A stretch of 5,364 bases of DNA from an uncultured bacterium (GTDB taxonomy: Bacteria > Cyanobacteriota > Vampirovibrionia > Gastranaerophilales > Gastranaerophilaceae). Below the pieces are notes generated by a model that saw only the letters and a program-made list of their open reading frames with translations, did not search any database and was not told the DNA's origin. Both the position numbers and the translations under genes were made by a program. The stretch covers positions 1 to 5,364 of the forward strand of contig CASECH010000066.1 of assembly GCA_949286405.1 (NCBI GenBank), written 5' to 3'. Positions 1 through 5,364 of the stretch are shown one piece after another (the stretch's first letter is position 1; every line of letters begins with the position of its first letter).

Positions 1-128
1 AAAAATAAAATTCCTGCAATGTCTGTTTAATGGCAATAAAATTAAGACCAGTTTCCCAAACAATAGTAGAAAATCAGTACAATTTAACCCAAAAATTAGC
101 CAACAATCGAACTCTGGGAAACGGCATT

Positions 129-157
129 AAAAAAGGGCTTGAACCTGATTCAAACCC
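129..157 (-). terminator. Intrinsic terminator downstream of tRNA-Asn
   Basis: Read on the minus strand, a 9-bp stem (GGGTTTGAA paired with TTCAAGCCC, one G-U pair) closes a 5-nt loop and is followed directly by six T residues. This is a textbook Rho-independent terminator. It begins about 16 nt past the tRNA 3' end. On the plus strand the hairpin is followed by an AT mixture without a T-run, so it should work only in the tRNA direction. It would also end any transcript that reads through from the upstream ABC transporter gene. Confidence 0.8.
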
Positions 158-172
158 TATATATAGAAAAAA

Positions 173-244
173 CTCCCCAGGTTGGACTCGAACCAACAAC
201 CTACCGGTTAACAGCCGGTTGCTCCGCCATTGAGCTACTGAGGA
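173..244 (-). tRNA. tRNA-Asn (anticodon GUU)
   Basis: The minus strand folds into a complete 72-nt cloverleaf. The acceptor stem is TCCTCAG/CTGGGGA with one U-G pair, and the discriminator is G. The D stem is GCTC/GAGC around a 7-nt loop containing GG. The anticodon stem ACCGG/CCGGT carries the loop CTGTTAA (anticodon at 210-212), the variable region is 5 nt, and the T stem is GTTGG/CCAAC with loop TTCGAGT. The 3' CCA is not encoded (TT follows the discriminator), so it must be added by a nucleotidyltransferase. A37 follows the anticodon, as needed for t6A in tRNAs reading ANN codons. The TCCTCAG start, 72-nt length and G discriminator match the cyanobacterial/chloroplast form of this tRNA. 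All stems are intact, so it should be functional. Confidence 0.97.
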
Positions 245-257
245 TTATCTTTTTATT

Positions 258-287
258 ATTATACTTTAGTCAAAATCTCGGGGTGAA
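258..287 (-). promoter_or_regulatory. Candidate promoter of tRNA-Asn
   Basis: On the minus strand a perfect TATAAT (258-263) lies 14 bp upstream of the mature tRNA 5' end, predicting a start near 251 and a leader of only about 7 nt. The best -35 is TTCACC (282-287, four of six consensus bases) at an 18-bp spacer. A TTGACT lies only 4 bp from the -10 and cannot serve as its -35. The -10 is convincing and the -35 is weak; TATAAT is easy to find by chance in DNA this AT-rich. Confidence 0.4.
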
Positions 288-356
288 ATTGTTTCCCAAA
301 GCTTATGTGTTTATTATATAATAAAAAATTTTTATTGTAAAGTACTTTTTTTTATT

Positions 357-2159
357 TTATTTAAAAGATGATAATTTAACCAGTTCTTGGAAGTCTTCAT
401 ATCTTTGAGAAAGTTCTTCAAATGTTCCAATATCGACAATTGTACCATCTTTTAGGTAAATTAATTTATTGCATGCTCTTAATGTGGATAGTCTGTGTGC
501 TATTGCTATAATTGTCTTATTTTTATTGAATTTTGTAAGCATGTCTGTAATTTCTTTTTCTACTTTTACATCTAGTGATGATGTAGCCTCATCAAAGATA
601 AGAATTTCAGGATCTCTATATAGTGCTCTTGCAATTGCTATTCTTTGTTTTTGACCTTGTGATAGACCGTTTTGAGAAGATATGACTTTGGTGTGAATTC
701 CTTCAGGTAAGCCAGCTACATATTCATATATTTGTGCTGACTGAAGTGCTTTTATTACACCTTGTTCATCAATTTCCTCGTTTGGAATTCCCCAAGCTAT
801 GTTTTCTTTATAGGATTTATCTAATATGTTTATTTGTTGAGGAACGTAGCCTATTATATTTCTAAATGTAGAATAATTCTCTGTTGTTAATTCTGTATTG
901 TCTATATAAATAGAGCCACTTTGCGGCGGTAAAAGACCCATTATTATATCAGCAAGAGTGCTTTTCCCAGCTCCTGAAAGTCCAATTATGCCAATGAAAT
1001 CTCCTTTATTTATTTCTAAAGATAGATTATTTATTATGTTGACAGTGTTATTATATGAAAACTTTATATTCTTTAGTTGAATTTTATCATTGAAAGTGAT
1101 TTTTTTGTATCTGTTAGATTTATATTTGTATGTGATAGATAAGTTGCATTTTTCGTATTCTTCATTTATTTGTTTCACAAAGTCTCTTGATGCGTTTATA
1201 TTAATGATTGAAGTTTGTAGTCTGTTCAATGCCGGAGCAATTCTGAATAGAGACGCTGCAACTATACCTAAAGAGGCGAGCAATGAGGAATAATCTTGTA
1301 TATTTTGTGCTGAAATTATTCCAGCAAGAATTAACAAAGCCATTACTACAAGGATCTCTACTATATATGGTGGTATTGCGTTATAAAATCCTTGTTGTGT
1401 TTGAATTTTTCGATATGTATTTTCATTGTTAAGGTATTTCGTATAAAAAAATTCTTCACTTGAGAGTATTTTAATTTCTTTAATATTATTTATATTTTCT
1501 AATACTGAATTATTATATGTTTGGAATTCTTCTCCCATTTGTTTTGCAAGTGCTGTAGTTCTTTTTTTAAAGTATTTATTTTGAATTGTAATGCTGATTG
1601 TAATAAAAATAATTGCAGTGATTGCTGCAGCAGGAAATTTAATCATTAGTAACAAGATTACCATTGAGATAATAATAATATTTGTCAAAAAATTTAGTCC
1701 TCTAAATACAAAACCATCTAAAGATTGGCTACATAGTGTACCCAGTACATACAGTTTATGAGATTGAGATATATTCATAACATTTTTATATGGAGCATAG
1801 ATATAATACTGCATAAGCATTTTGGTTATATCTCTTTTCCAATTTGAAACAAATTTATTTTGTACATATTGTGAAAAAATAATAAATATATTTTTTAGTA
1901 TGAAAATTGTTAGTACACATAACCCCAAAATTAGTGCTATTATGGTATTATTATGTGAATAAGCTATATTTTGAAGATATGGAATTTGATAGTTTATTTT
2001 TTCTGGTTGAATAATTATCAGAATAAAAGGATATATTAAAGCAATTCCAATAAATTCCATTAGTCCTGCGATTAATGAAAGTATTAAGAATACAAATATT
2101 TTAGTTTTTTTCCCTTGTCCATAATATTTGATAAATTTAGTAAAATTTTCTAAGTGCAT
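357..2159 (-). CDS. ABC half-transporter, PglK-like exporter/flippase (permease-ATPase fusion)
   Basis: A complete 600-residue type I ABC exporter half-molecule, expected to work as an inner-membrane homodimer. The N-terminal half has about six membrane segments (near residues 20-50, 72-98, 155-172, 176-193, 264-284, 290-306). The ATPase domain (about 360-600) has an A-loop Tyr369, Walker A GLSGAGKST (393-401), Q-loop Gln441, Walker B ILIFDE with Glu524 (519-524), D-loop SSLD (527-530) and H-loop His555. The signature is LSQGQ (499-503) instead of LSGGQ. The segment before the ATPase (LFRIAPALNRLQTSI) and the overall length resemble PglK/WlaB, which flips lipid-linked oligosaccharides, but the substrate cannot be read from sequence and no glycosylation genes are adjacent. 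The ATG start is preceded by AAGGA (2167-2171) at 7 nt. It is transcribed alone, divergently from the Bax inhibitor gene. No convincing terminator lies between its stop and the tRNA, only AT-only palindromes (for example 311-324). Confidence 0.93.
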   Translation of the reverse strand: MHLENFTKFIKYYGQGKKTKIFVFLILSLIAGLMEFIGIALIYPFILIIIQPEKINYQIPYLQNIAYSHNNTIIALILGLCVLTIFILKNIFIIFSQYVQNKFVSNWKRDITKMLMQYYIYAPYKNVMNISQSHKLYVLGTLCSQSLDGFVFRGLNFLTNIIIISMVILLLMIKFPAAAITAIIFITISITIQNKYFKKRTTALAKQMGEEFQTYNNSVLENINNIKEIKILSSEEFFYTKYLNNENTYRKIQTQQGFYNAIPPYIVEILVVMALLILAGIISAQNIQDYSSLLASLGIVAASLFRIAPALNRLQTSIININASRDFVKQINEEYEKCNLSITYKYKSNRYKKITFNDKIQLKNIKFSYNNTVNIINNLSLEINKGDFIGIIGLSGAGKSTLADIIMGLLPPQSGSIYIDNTELTTENYSTFRNIIGYVPQQINILDKSYKENIAWGIPNEEIDEQGVIKALQSAQIYEYVAGLPEGIHTKVISSQNGLSQGQKQRIAIARALYRDPEILIFDEATSSLDVKVEKEITDMLTKFNKNKTIIAIAHRLSTLRACNKLIYLKDGTIVDIGTFEELSQRYEDFQELVKLSSFK

Positions 2160-2188
2160 TACCTAATCCTTAAGAAATAATTAATCTC

Positions 2189-2217
2189 TTGTTATATATA
2201 AAAAAATCGTATATAAT
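2189..2217 (+). promoter_or_regulatory. Promoter of the Bax inhibitor-1 family gene
   Basis: TTGTTA (2189-2194, four of six -35 bases) and a perfect TATAAT (2212-2217) are separated by exactly 17 bp. The predicted start near 2224 gives a leader of about 22 nt that carries a long Shine-Dalgarno, AGGAAGGAG (2231-2239), 6 nt before the ATG. The combination of spacing, box quality and ribosome site suggests good constitutive expression. Confidence 0.65.
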
Positions 2218-2222
2218 ATCAC
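2193..2222 (-). promoter_or_regulatory. Weak candidate promoter of the ABC transporter gene
   Basis: On the minus strand GTGATA (2217-2222, four of six -35 bases) and TATATA (2193-2198, five of six -10 bases) are separated by 18 bp and sit about 34 bp upstream of the ATG. The site overlaps the opposing promoter of the Bax inhibitor gene almost completely. The tract is nearly pure A/T, so other -10 registers are equally possible (for example TATAAC at 2191-2196). Confidence 0.25.
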
Positions 2223-2245
2223 CATGGTAAAGGAAGGAGTTTATT

Positions 2246-2980
2246 ATGTCAAATCCTGTATTAAATGATAATTTTTATTCTCAAGAAAGAGTATTAGATG
2301 CACAACCTATGACGATATCAGGTACTGTAAATAAAATTCTGGTTTTATTAGCTTGTGTTTTTGCTGGAGCTATTTATAATTGGTCTTTATTACTTTCCGG
2401 TCATGTTGATCAAGCTTCAGCAATTGGGATTGTAGGTGCTATAGTTGCATTTATTACTTCTTTAGTGATTATTTTTACAAGAGAAAAGACGGCTAAGTAT
2501 TTGTCCCCTGTGTATGCAATTGCAGAAGGTGTATTTTTGGGAAGTATTTCTGCTTATTTTGATGCAGCCTGGAGAGGGATAGCTATTCAAGCTATTGCAG
2601 GTACTTTTATAGTACTTTTGGTAATGTTGTCATTGTATCGATCTAATTTGATAAGATTTTCTGAAAGATTTTATGCTGTTTTAATGACATCTTTATTGTC
2701 TGTTATGGCTATATACATAATTCAATTTGTTGCCTCTCTTTTTGGACGTGGTATCCCCGGTATATTTGAATCAGGTTTAGTTGGTATTGTTTTTTCTTTG
2801 ATTGTAGTAGGTATAGCTGCTATGTCACTTATTCAGGATTTTTGGTTTATTGAAGAAGGTGCTAAAAATCTATTACCTAAAGATATGGAATGGTATGCGG
2901 CTTTTGGTTTAATGCTTACACTTGTTTGGCTATATGTTGAAATTTTGCGTTTGTTGGCAAAGCTAAACAGCAGAAATTAG
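2246..2980 (+). CDS. Bax inhibitor-1/YccA family membrane protein (PF12811/COG4760 type)
   Basis: A complete 244-residue integral membrane protein of the BI-1 (TMBIM) superfamily, whose studied members leak calcium or protons in a pH-dependent way; the bacterial role is unsettled. Seven hydrophobic helices can be drawn near residues 28-50, 57-78, 88-105, 111-130, 142-166, 176-196 and 216-237. Features typical of the PF12811 branch are the N-terminal SNPV, the AEGVFLGSIS segment (93-102), LIQDFWFIEEG (195-205) and the ending LVWLYVEILRLL (226-237). Asp198 and Glu232 lie about where the paired pore aspartates of Bacillus YetJ occur, with Glu replacing the second one; that correspondence is by eye. 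There is no cleavable signal peptide; the first 25 residues are a polar tail. The start is fixed by the strong Shine-Dalgarno. It stands alone, converging on mtaB and sharing its terminator. Confidence 0.93.
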   Translation: MSNPVLNDNFYSQERVLDAQPMTISGTVNKILVLLACVFAGAIYNWSLLLSGHVDQASAIGIVGAIVAFITSLVIIFTREKTAKYLSPVYAIAEGVFLGSISAYFDAAWRGIAIQAIAGTFIVLLVMLSLYRSNLIRFSERFYAVLMTSLLSVMAIYIIQFVASLFGRGIPGIFESGLVGIVFSLIVVGIAAMSLIQDFWFIEEGAKNLLPKDMEWYAAFGLMLTLVWLYVEILRLLAKLNSRN

Positions 2981-3003
2981 TAGATTTAGTAAATTTTTAA
3001 ATA

Positions 3004-3045
3004 AAAGAAAGGTCCTTAATTAGGACCTTTCTTTATATTATTTTT
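3004..3045. terminator. Bidirectional intrinsic terminator between the Bax inhibitor gene and mtaB
   Basis: A perfect 12-bp stem, AAAGAAAGGTCC (3004-3015) with GGACCTTTCTTT (3023-3034), closes a 7-nt loop TTAATTA, which can shrink to 5 nt by one more T-A pair. On the plus strand the T-rich arm continues into a tail ending in five T (3041-3045), 24 nt past the upstream gene's stop. On the minus strand the other arm gives CTTTC followed by a TTTTATTT tail. The arm's last bases (3033-3034) are part of the mtaB TAA stop, so one element serves both convergent genes. Confidence 0.88.
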
Positions 3046-4316
3046 CCATAAATTTTATTATTTTTATACTCAATAATTTTAATTTTTTGTATAGAATTTG
3101 TAAGTTCTATATTTTTAGAGTCCGTGATAACTGTCAGATAGTTCCTAGTTATACCTTTTAGGTAGCCTGAGTGTTTGTCAGGGTGTTTTTCTATGAGAAT
3201 TTCAAGTTCGTGTCCAATATTTTTTTTAATAAATTCATATAATTTTTTCTTGGAAATCTCTTTTATTATAGTTGCTCTATTTTCTTTTACTTTATCGTCT
3301 ACTTGTTTTGTAGATTCAGCTCCAATAGTTCCTTTTCTAATAGAATAAGGGAAGGTATGTATTTGAGAGAGTCCTGACTTTTCAAGATTTTTTCTGGTAA
3401 TTTCGAAGTCTTCATCAGTTTCTCCGGCAAACCCTGTAATGATATCACTTCCTAAAAATGGTAATTCAAAAGTATTGTTAATTTTTTCAATCAAGTTAAT
3501 GTAGCTTTCCACTGTGTAAAATCTGTTCATTGATTTTAAAGTTTTGTCGCAGGCTGATTGCAAAGAAAGATGGAAATGAGGACAGAATTTTTTAGAGGTT
3601 TTTAAAAACTCCAGCATTTCATCATTTATTTCTAAAGGGTTCAGAGAACCTAGTCTATATCGTTCTATAGATGTTCTTAATTCTATTTCCTTGAGTAAAT
3701 CTAAAAGATTTTTATCTATATCTTTTCCCCATTGACCGATATGAATTCCAGTGAGGACTACTTCTTTAAATCCGTGTATTGAGAAATTGTTTATTTGATT
3801 GCAAATAAAATCAATATCTGCACTTCTGCTTTTCCCTCTGGCAAAAGGAATTATGCAATATGAGCATCTGTTATCACATCCGTCTTGTATTTTAAGACTA
3901 GCCCTTGTTTTTGTTGTGTCAATTAAAACTGTTTTATTAAATTTGGACAATTCCATTATGTCAGAAGCGTGGCATTTGTTGTTACTATTTATATAGTTAA
4001 AAATATGAAGTTTTTCGTCATTACCTATAACGTAGTCAATAAAATCTTCTTCTAACAACTTTTCTTTTTCTATTTGTGCAAGACATCCAGTAAGTATTGT
4101 TATGCAATTAGGATTTTTATGCTTTGCATTTCTTAATAAATATAAAGCTTCATTATCACTTTTATGAGTAACAGTACAAGAATTTAAAATATATATATCA
4201 GAATTTTCTATTCTATCTGTTTTTTCTAGTCCATTATTTACCAAGTTTTCTTCTATAATGAAACTTTCAAATTGATTTGATTTGCACCCCATGGTGTGAA
4301 TGTAAAATTTTCTCAT
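3033..4316 (-). CDS. mtaB: tRNA (t6A37) C2-methylthiotransferase MtaB
   Basis: A complete 427-residue radical-SAM methylthiotransferase of the MiaB/RimO/MtaB family, cytosolic, converting t6A at position 37 of ANN-reading tRNAs (chiefly tRNA-Lys) to ms2t6A. The N-terminal UPF0004 domain (about 1-115) has the three ligands of the auxiliary 4Fe-4S cluster, Cys11 (in MGCKSNQFE), Cys47 and Cys78. The radical-SAM domain (about 137-365) has the CxxxCxxC motif at Cys147, Cys151 and Cys154. It also has HIGQWGKD (192-199), typical of the MtaB branch, then SLQSACDKTLKSMNR (251-265) and GFAGETDEDF (295-304). A short TRAM-like domain ends the protein (about 367-427). QSAC replaces the commoner QSG. ATG 4314-4316 is the only possible start near the GCK motif: an in-frame TGA lies 8 codons upstream (4341-4343) with no start codon between. 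There is no Shine-Dalgarno. Confidence 0.95.
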   Translation of the reverse strand: MRKFYIHTMGCKSNQFESFIIEENLVNNGLEKTDRIENSDIYILNSCTVTHKSDNEALYLLRNAKHKNPNCITILTGCLAQIEKEKLLEEDFIDYVIGNDEKLHIFNYINSNNKCHASDIMELSKFNKTVLIDTTKTRASLKIQDGCDNRCSYCIIPFARGKSRSADIDFICNQINNFSIHGFKEVVLTGIHIGQWGKDIDKNLLDLLKEIELRTSIERYRLGSLNPLEINDEMLEFLKTSKKFCPHFHLSLQSACDKTLKSMNRFYTVESYINLIEKINNTFELPFLGSDIITGFAGETDEDFEITRKNLEKSGLSQIHTFPYSIRKGTIGAESTKQVDDKVKENRATIIKEISKKKLYEFIKKNIGHELEILIEKHPDKHSGYLKGITRNYLTVITDSKNIELTNSIQKIKIIEYKNNKIYGKII

Positions 4317-4322
4317 TTCTGT

Positions 4323-4351
4323 ATGATATAAGAAATATAGTCAATTGTAAA
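4323..4351 (-). promoter_or_regulatory. mtaB promoter, predicting a leaderless mRNA
   Basis: On the minus strand TTTACA (4346-4351, five of six) and TATCAT (4323-4328, five of six) are separated by exactly 17 bp. The -10 ends only 6 nt before the mtaB ATG, so the expected start falls on or within one or two bases of that ATG. This agrees with the absence of a ribosome-binding site, since the preceding bases are ACAGAA. Confidence 0.6.
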
Positions 4352-4366
4352 CAAACTTAATAAAAA

Positions 4367-4379
4367 CTATTTCAAATAG
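4367..4379. repeat. 13-bp dyad CTATTT-C-AAATAG between divergent promoters
   Basis: A perfect 6-bp inverted repeat with a one-base centre lies 8 bp upstream of the -35 box of the right-hand gene and 15 bp upstream of the mtaB -35 box. Its position between divergent promoters would suit a regulator-binding site. It is short and AT-rich, and no second copy is seen in the other intergenic regions, so chance is a serious alternative. Confidence 0.2.
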
Positions 4380-4387
4380 CAAAAAAA

Positions 4388-4416
4388 TTTACTTTTTTGT
4401 TTTAATACTGTATAAT
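4388..4416 (+). promoter_or_regulatory. Promoter of the right-edge hypothetical gene
   Basis: TTTACT (4388-4393, four of six) and a perfect TATAAT (4411-4416) have the ideal 17-bp spacer. The predicted start near 4423 gives a leader of about 19 nt containing the Shine-Dalgarno AGGTG (4432-4436), 5 nt before the ATG. Confidence 0.65.
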
Positions 4417-4441
4417 CGAATCAGAAAGTGTAGGTGTGTGT

Positions 4442-5364
4442 ATGAATGTTCAATCAGTTGCCAATAGAAACTTTGAAGGTCGCCGTGATAGAATTGATTC
4501 AGTTATTATGCTTGATGATAGGGCAATTCGCAGAAAAGCATTTGAAAGAGCATCTGAGCAGGTTGATGATAAAAGGAATAGAAAGGTAACTAATACATTG
4601 TTATATTCAGCTCCTATTGCTTCAGGTGTTGCAACAGCTTTGTTGTCTGATTCTTCAAAAACCACACTTTTTTCTAAGCAGATTTCAGGTGTTGCAGGTA
4701 GAATGGCTAAAGGTCTTAAGACTGCTGCATTTTTGACAACTGCATTAGCTGCTATTGATTTACTTGGTATAGGTAGGAAGAAAGCAGCAGAAAAATCAAA
4801 GGATGTAAGAAAATTTGATTCTCAACATCCGACACTTTCATTTATGGGAACACTTGCAGTAGGTATTGCAATGTTAACTGCTTTACCTTATGGTATCGTT
4901 AGAGTTGGTAAATTGTTTAGTCCGAAGTTTACTGCAAAGCTTGGAAATAAAGTTGGAAAGATTGCAAAAAGCATAAATAATAGTAATGTTGTCGATGTTG
5001 CAAAGCATTCTTATAATAAGCTTGGAGAAAAATCTCCTGAATGGTTAAAATCAATTGGAGCAATTGCTTTAGATTGGTCTCCTGCTGCATTATTATTAGG
5101 CGGTGTATACAATTCAGTGAAAGGTAATAGTGACAAGACTGCTGCTTATATTCAGAATTATAACCAAATGAAAGAAAAGCAAATAGGGTTGTCACGTGCT
5201 CGCCTTAGAGAAATTAGTAATTTAGCTGTAGCACAGCATGTTTTATTGAATCAAGCAACAAAAGAAAAGGCAGAGCTGGAAGCTCAAAATGACTTTCTAA
5301 TGCAAAATCTTCAAAATAGAGAAGAGATGGAAATTTTGGCAGATGGTGCGAAATCAGGTATGCC
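4442..5364 (+). CDS. Unrecognised membrane-associated protein, truncated by the window edge
   Basis: An uninterrupted frame of 307 codons runs off the right edge, so the C-terminus is missing. I do not recognise a characterised family. The first 50 residues are polar and rich in Arg/Asp, starting MNVQSVANRNFEGRRDR, and are not a signal peptide. Four mainly hydrophobic, Ala/Gly-rich segments follow (about residues 52-68, 94-110, 132-153, 204-222), separated by Lys-rich loops. From about 237 onward the sequence is charged, Gln/Glu/Lys-rich and probably helical, possibly a coiled coil (KEKAELEAQNDFLMQNLQ, 274-291). This suggests a membrane-anchored or membrane-interacting scaffold rather than an enzyme, since no catalytic motif is visible. 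ATG 4442 is chosen because it has a Shine-Dalgarno and a matched promoter; an in-frame GTG at 4436 is less likely. The N-terminal NFEGRR motif recalls hypothetical proteins of Gastranaerophilales, from memory only. Confidence 0.85.
   Translation, partial: MNVQSVANRNFEGRRDRIDSVIMLDDRAIRRKAFERASEQVDDKRNRKVTNTLLYSAPIASGVATALLSDSSKTTLFSKQISGVAGRMAKGLKTAAFLTTALAAIDLLGIGRKKAAEKSKDVRKFDSQHPTLSFMGTLAVGIAMLTALPYGIVRVGKLFSPKFTAKLGNKVGKIAKSINNSNVVDVAKHSYNKLGEKSPEWLKSIGAIALDWSPAALLLGGVYNSVKGNSDKTAAYIQNYNQMKEKQIGLSRARLREISNLAVAQHVLLNQATKEKAELEAQNDFLMQNLQNREEMEILADGAKSGM

Noticed and set aside
2..130. Plus-strand frame open from the left edge to a TAA at 128-130 (43 codons, ending SGKRH), possibly the 3' end of a gene
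   Set aside because: Too short to judge. Other frames are also open here, including the antisense one in the same register. The translation is K/N/S-rich without recognisable motifs, and no plus-strand terminator follows. Sequence to the left would decide it.
135..157. Hairpin arms containing GGTTCAA and GATTCAA, resembling a tRNA T-arm remnant
   Set aside because: There is no acceptor or anticodon arm around it. The T-run and position after the tRNA explain it fully as a terminator.
30..321. Two small plus-strand open frames (30-233 and 139-321) covering the tRNA region
   Set aside because: They read through the antisense strand of an intact tRNA gene. Their peptides (for example GLEPTTYRL) are the familiar spurious tRNA-antisense translation, and neither has a ribosome-binding site.
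2224..2268. A 14-codon upstream frame starting ATG 2224 that overlaps the Bax inhibitor start
   Set aside because: It has no Shine-Dalgarno and its ATG falls at the predicted transcription start. The strong AGGAAGGAG serves ATG 2246, so the frame is most likely incidental.
4360..4400. A riboswitch or terminator in the A/T-rich tract between mtaB and the right-edge gene
   Set aside because: The only pairing is the short 13-bp dyad. There is no long stem with a T-run, and both leaders are predicted to be under about 20 nt, leaving no room for a riboswitch.
4450..5195. Minus-strand frames of 71 codons (4450-4665) and 88 codons (4929-5195) opposite the right-edge gene
   Set aside because: They are antisense shadows of a 307-codon plus-strand frame that has a promoter and ribosome site, and they have no family-like features of their own.

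Overview
The window is strongly AT-rich, uses the standard bacterial code (Trp is TGG; the stops seen are TAA and TAG), and reads as chromosomal DNA of a low-GC bacterium. Two clues point to a non-photosynthetic relative of Cyanobacteria, of the Gastranaerophilales/Melainabacteria (Vampirovibrionia) type. First, the tRNA-Asn has the 72-nt, TCCTCAG-starting form known from cyanobacteria and chloroplasts. Second, the gene at the right edge encodes a lineage-restricted-looking protein whose short N-terminal NFEGRR-type motif resembles starts I recall from hypothetical proteins of that group. This assignment is an inference, not a search result.

Layout from left to right. Positions 1-128 hold nothing I can assign. 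A minus-strand tRNA-Asn(GUU) follows (173-244), with a good intrinsic terminator downstream (129-157) and a modest promoter upstream. Next is a minus-strand gene (357-2159) for a complete 600-residue ABC half-transporter of the PglK-like exporter/flippase type. A short divergent intergenic region (2160-2245) carries a good sigma-70-type promoter driving a plus-strand gene (2246-2980) for a seven-helix Bax inhibitor-1 family protein of the PF12811/COG4760 subfamily. That gene converges on mtaB (minus, 3033-4316), the methylthiotransferase that makes ms2t6A in tRNA. The two share one strong hairpin terminator that overlaps the mtaB stop codon. A second divergent intergenic region (4317-4441) has a promoter for mtaB placed so close to its ATG that the mRNA should be leaderless or nearly so. 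It also has a consensus-like promoter for an unrecognised gene (4442 to beyond the right edge) encoding a protein with several hydrophobic segments and a helical, charged C-terminal half.

Each protein gene appears to be its own transcription unit. There is no operon and no evident functional link, except that the ABC gene and tRNA-Asn lie in tandem on the minus strand and might be partly co-transcribed. I see no mobile element, CRISPR array, phage gene or toxin-antitoxin pair. Most of the window is ordinary housekeeping sequence; the least explained item is the truncated gene at the right end.
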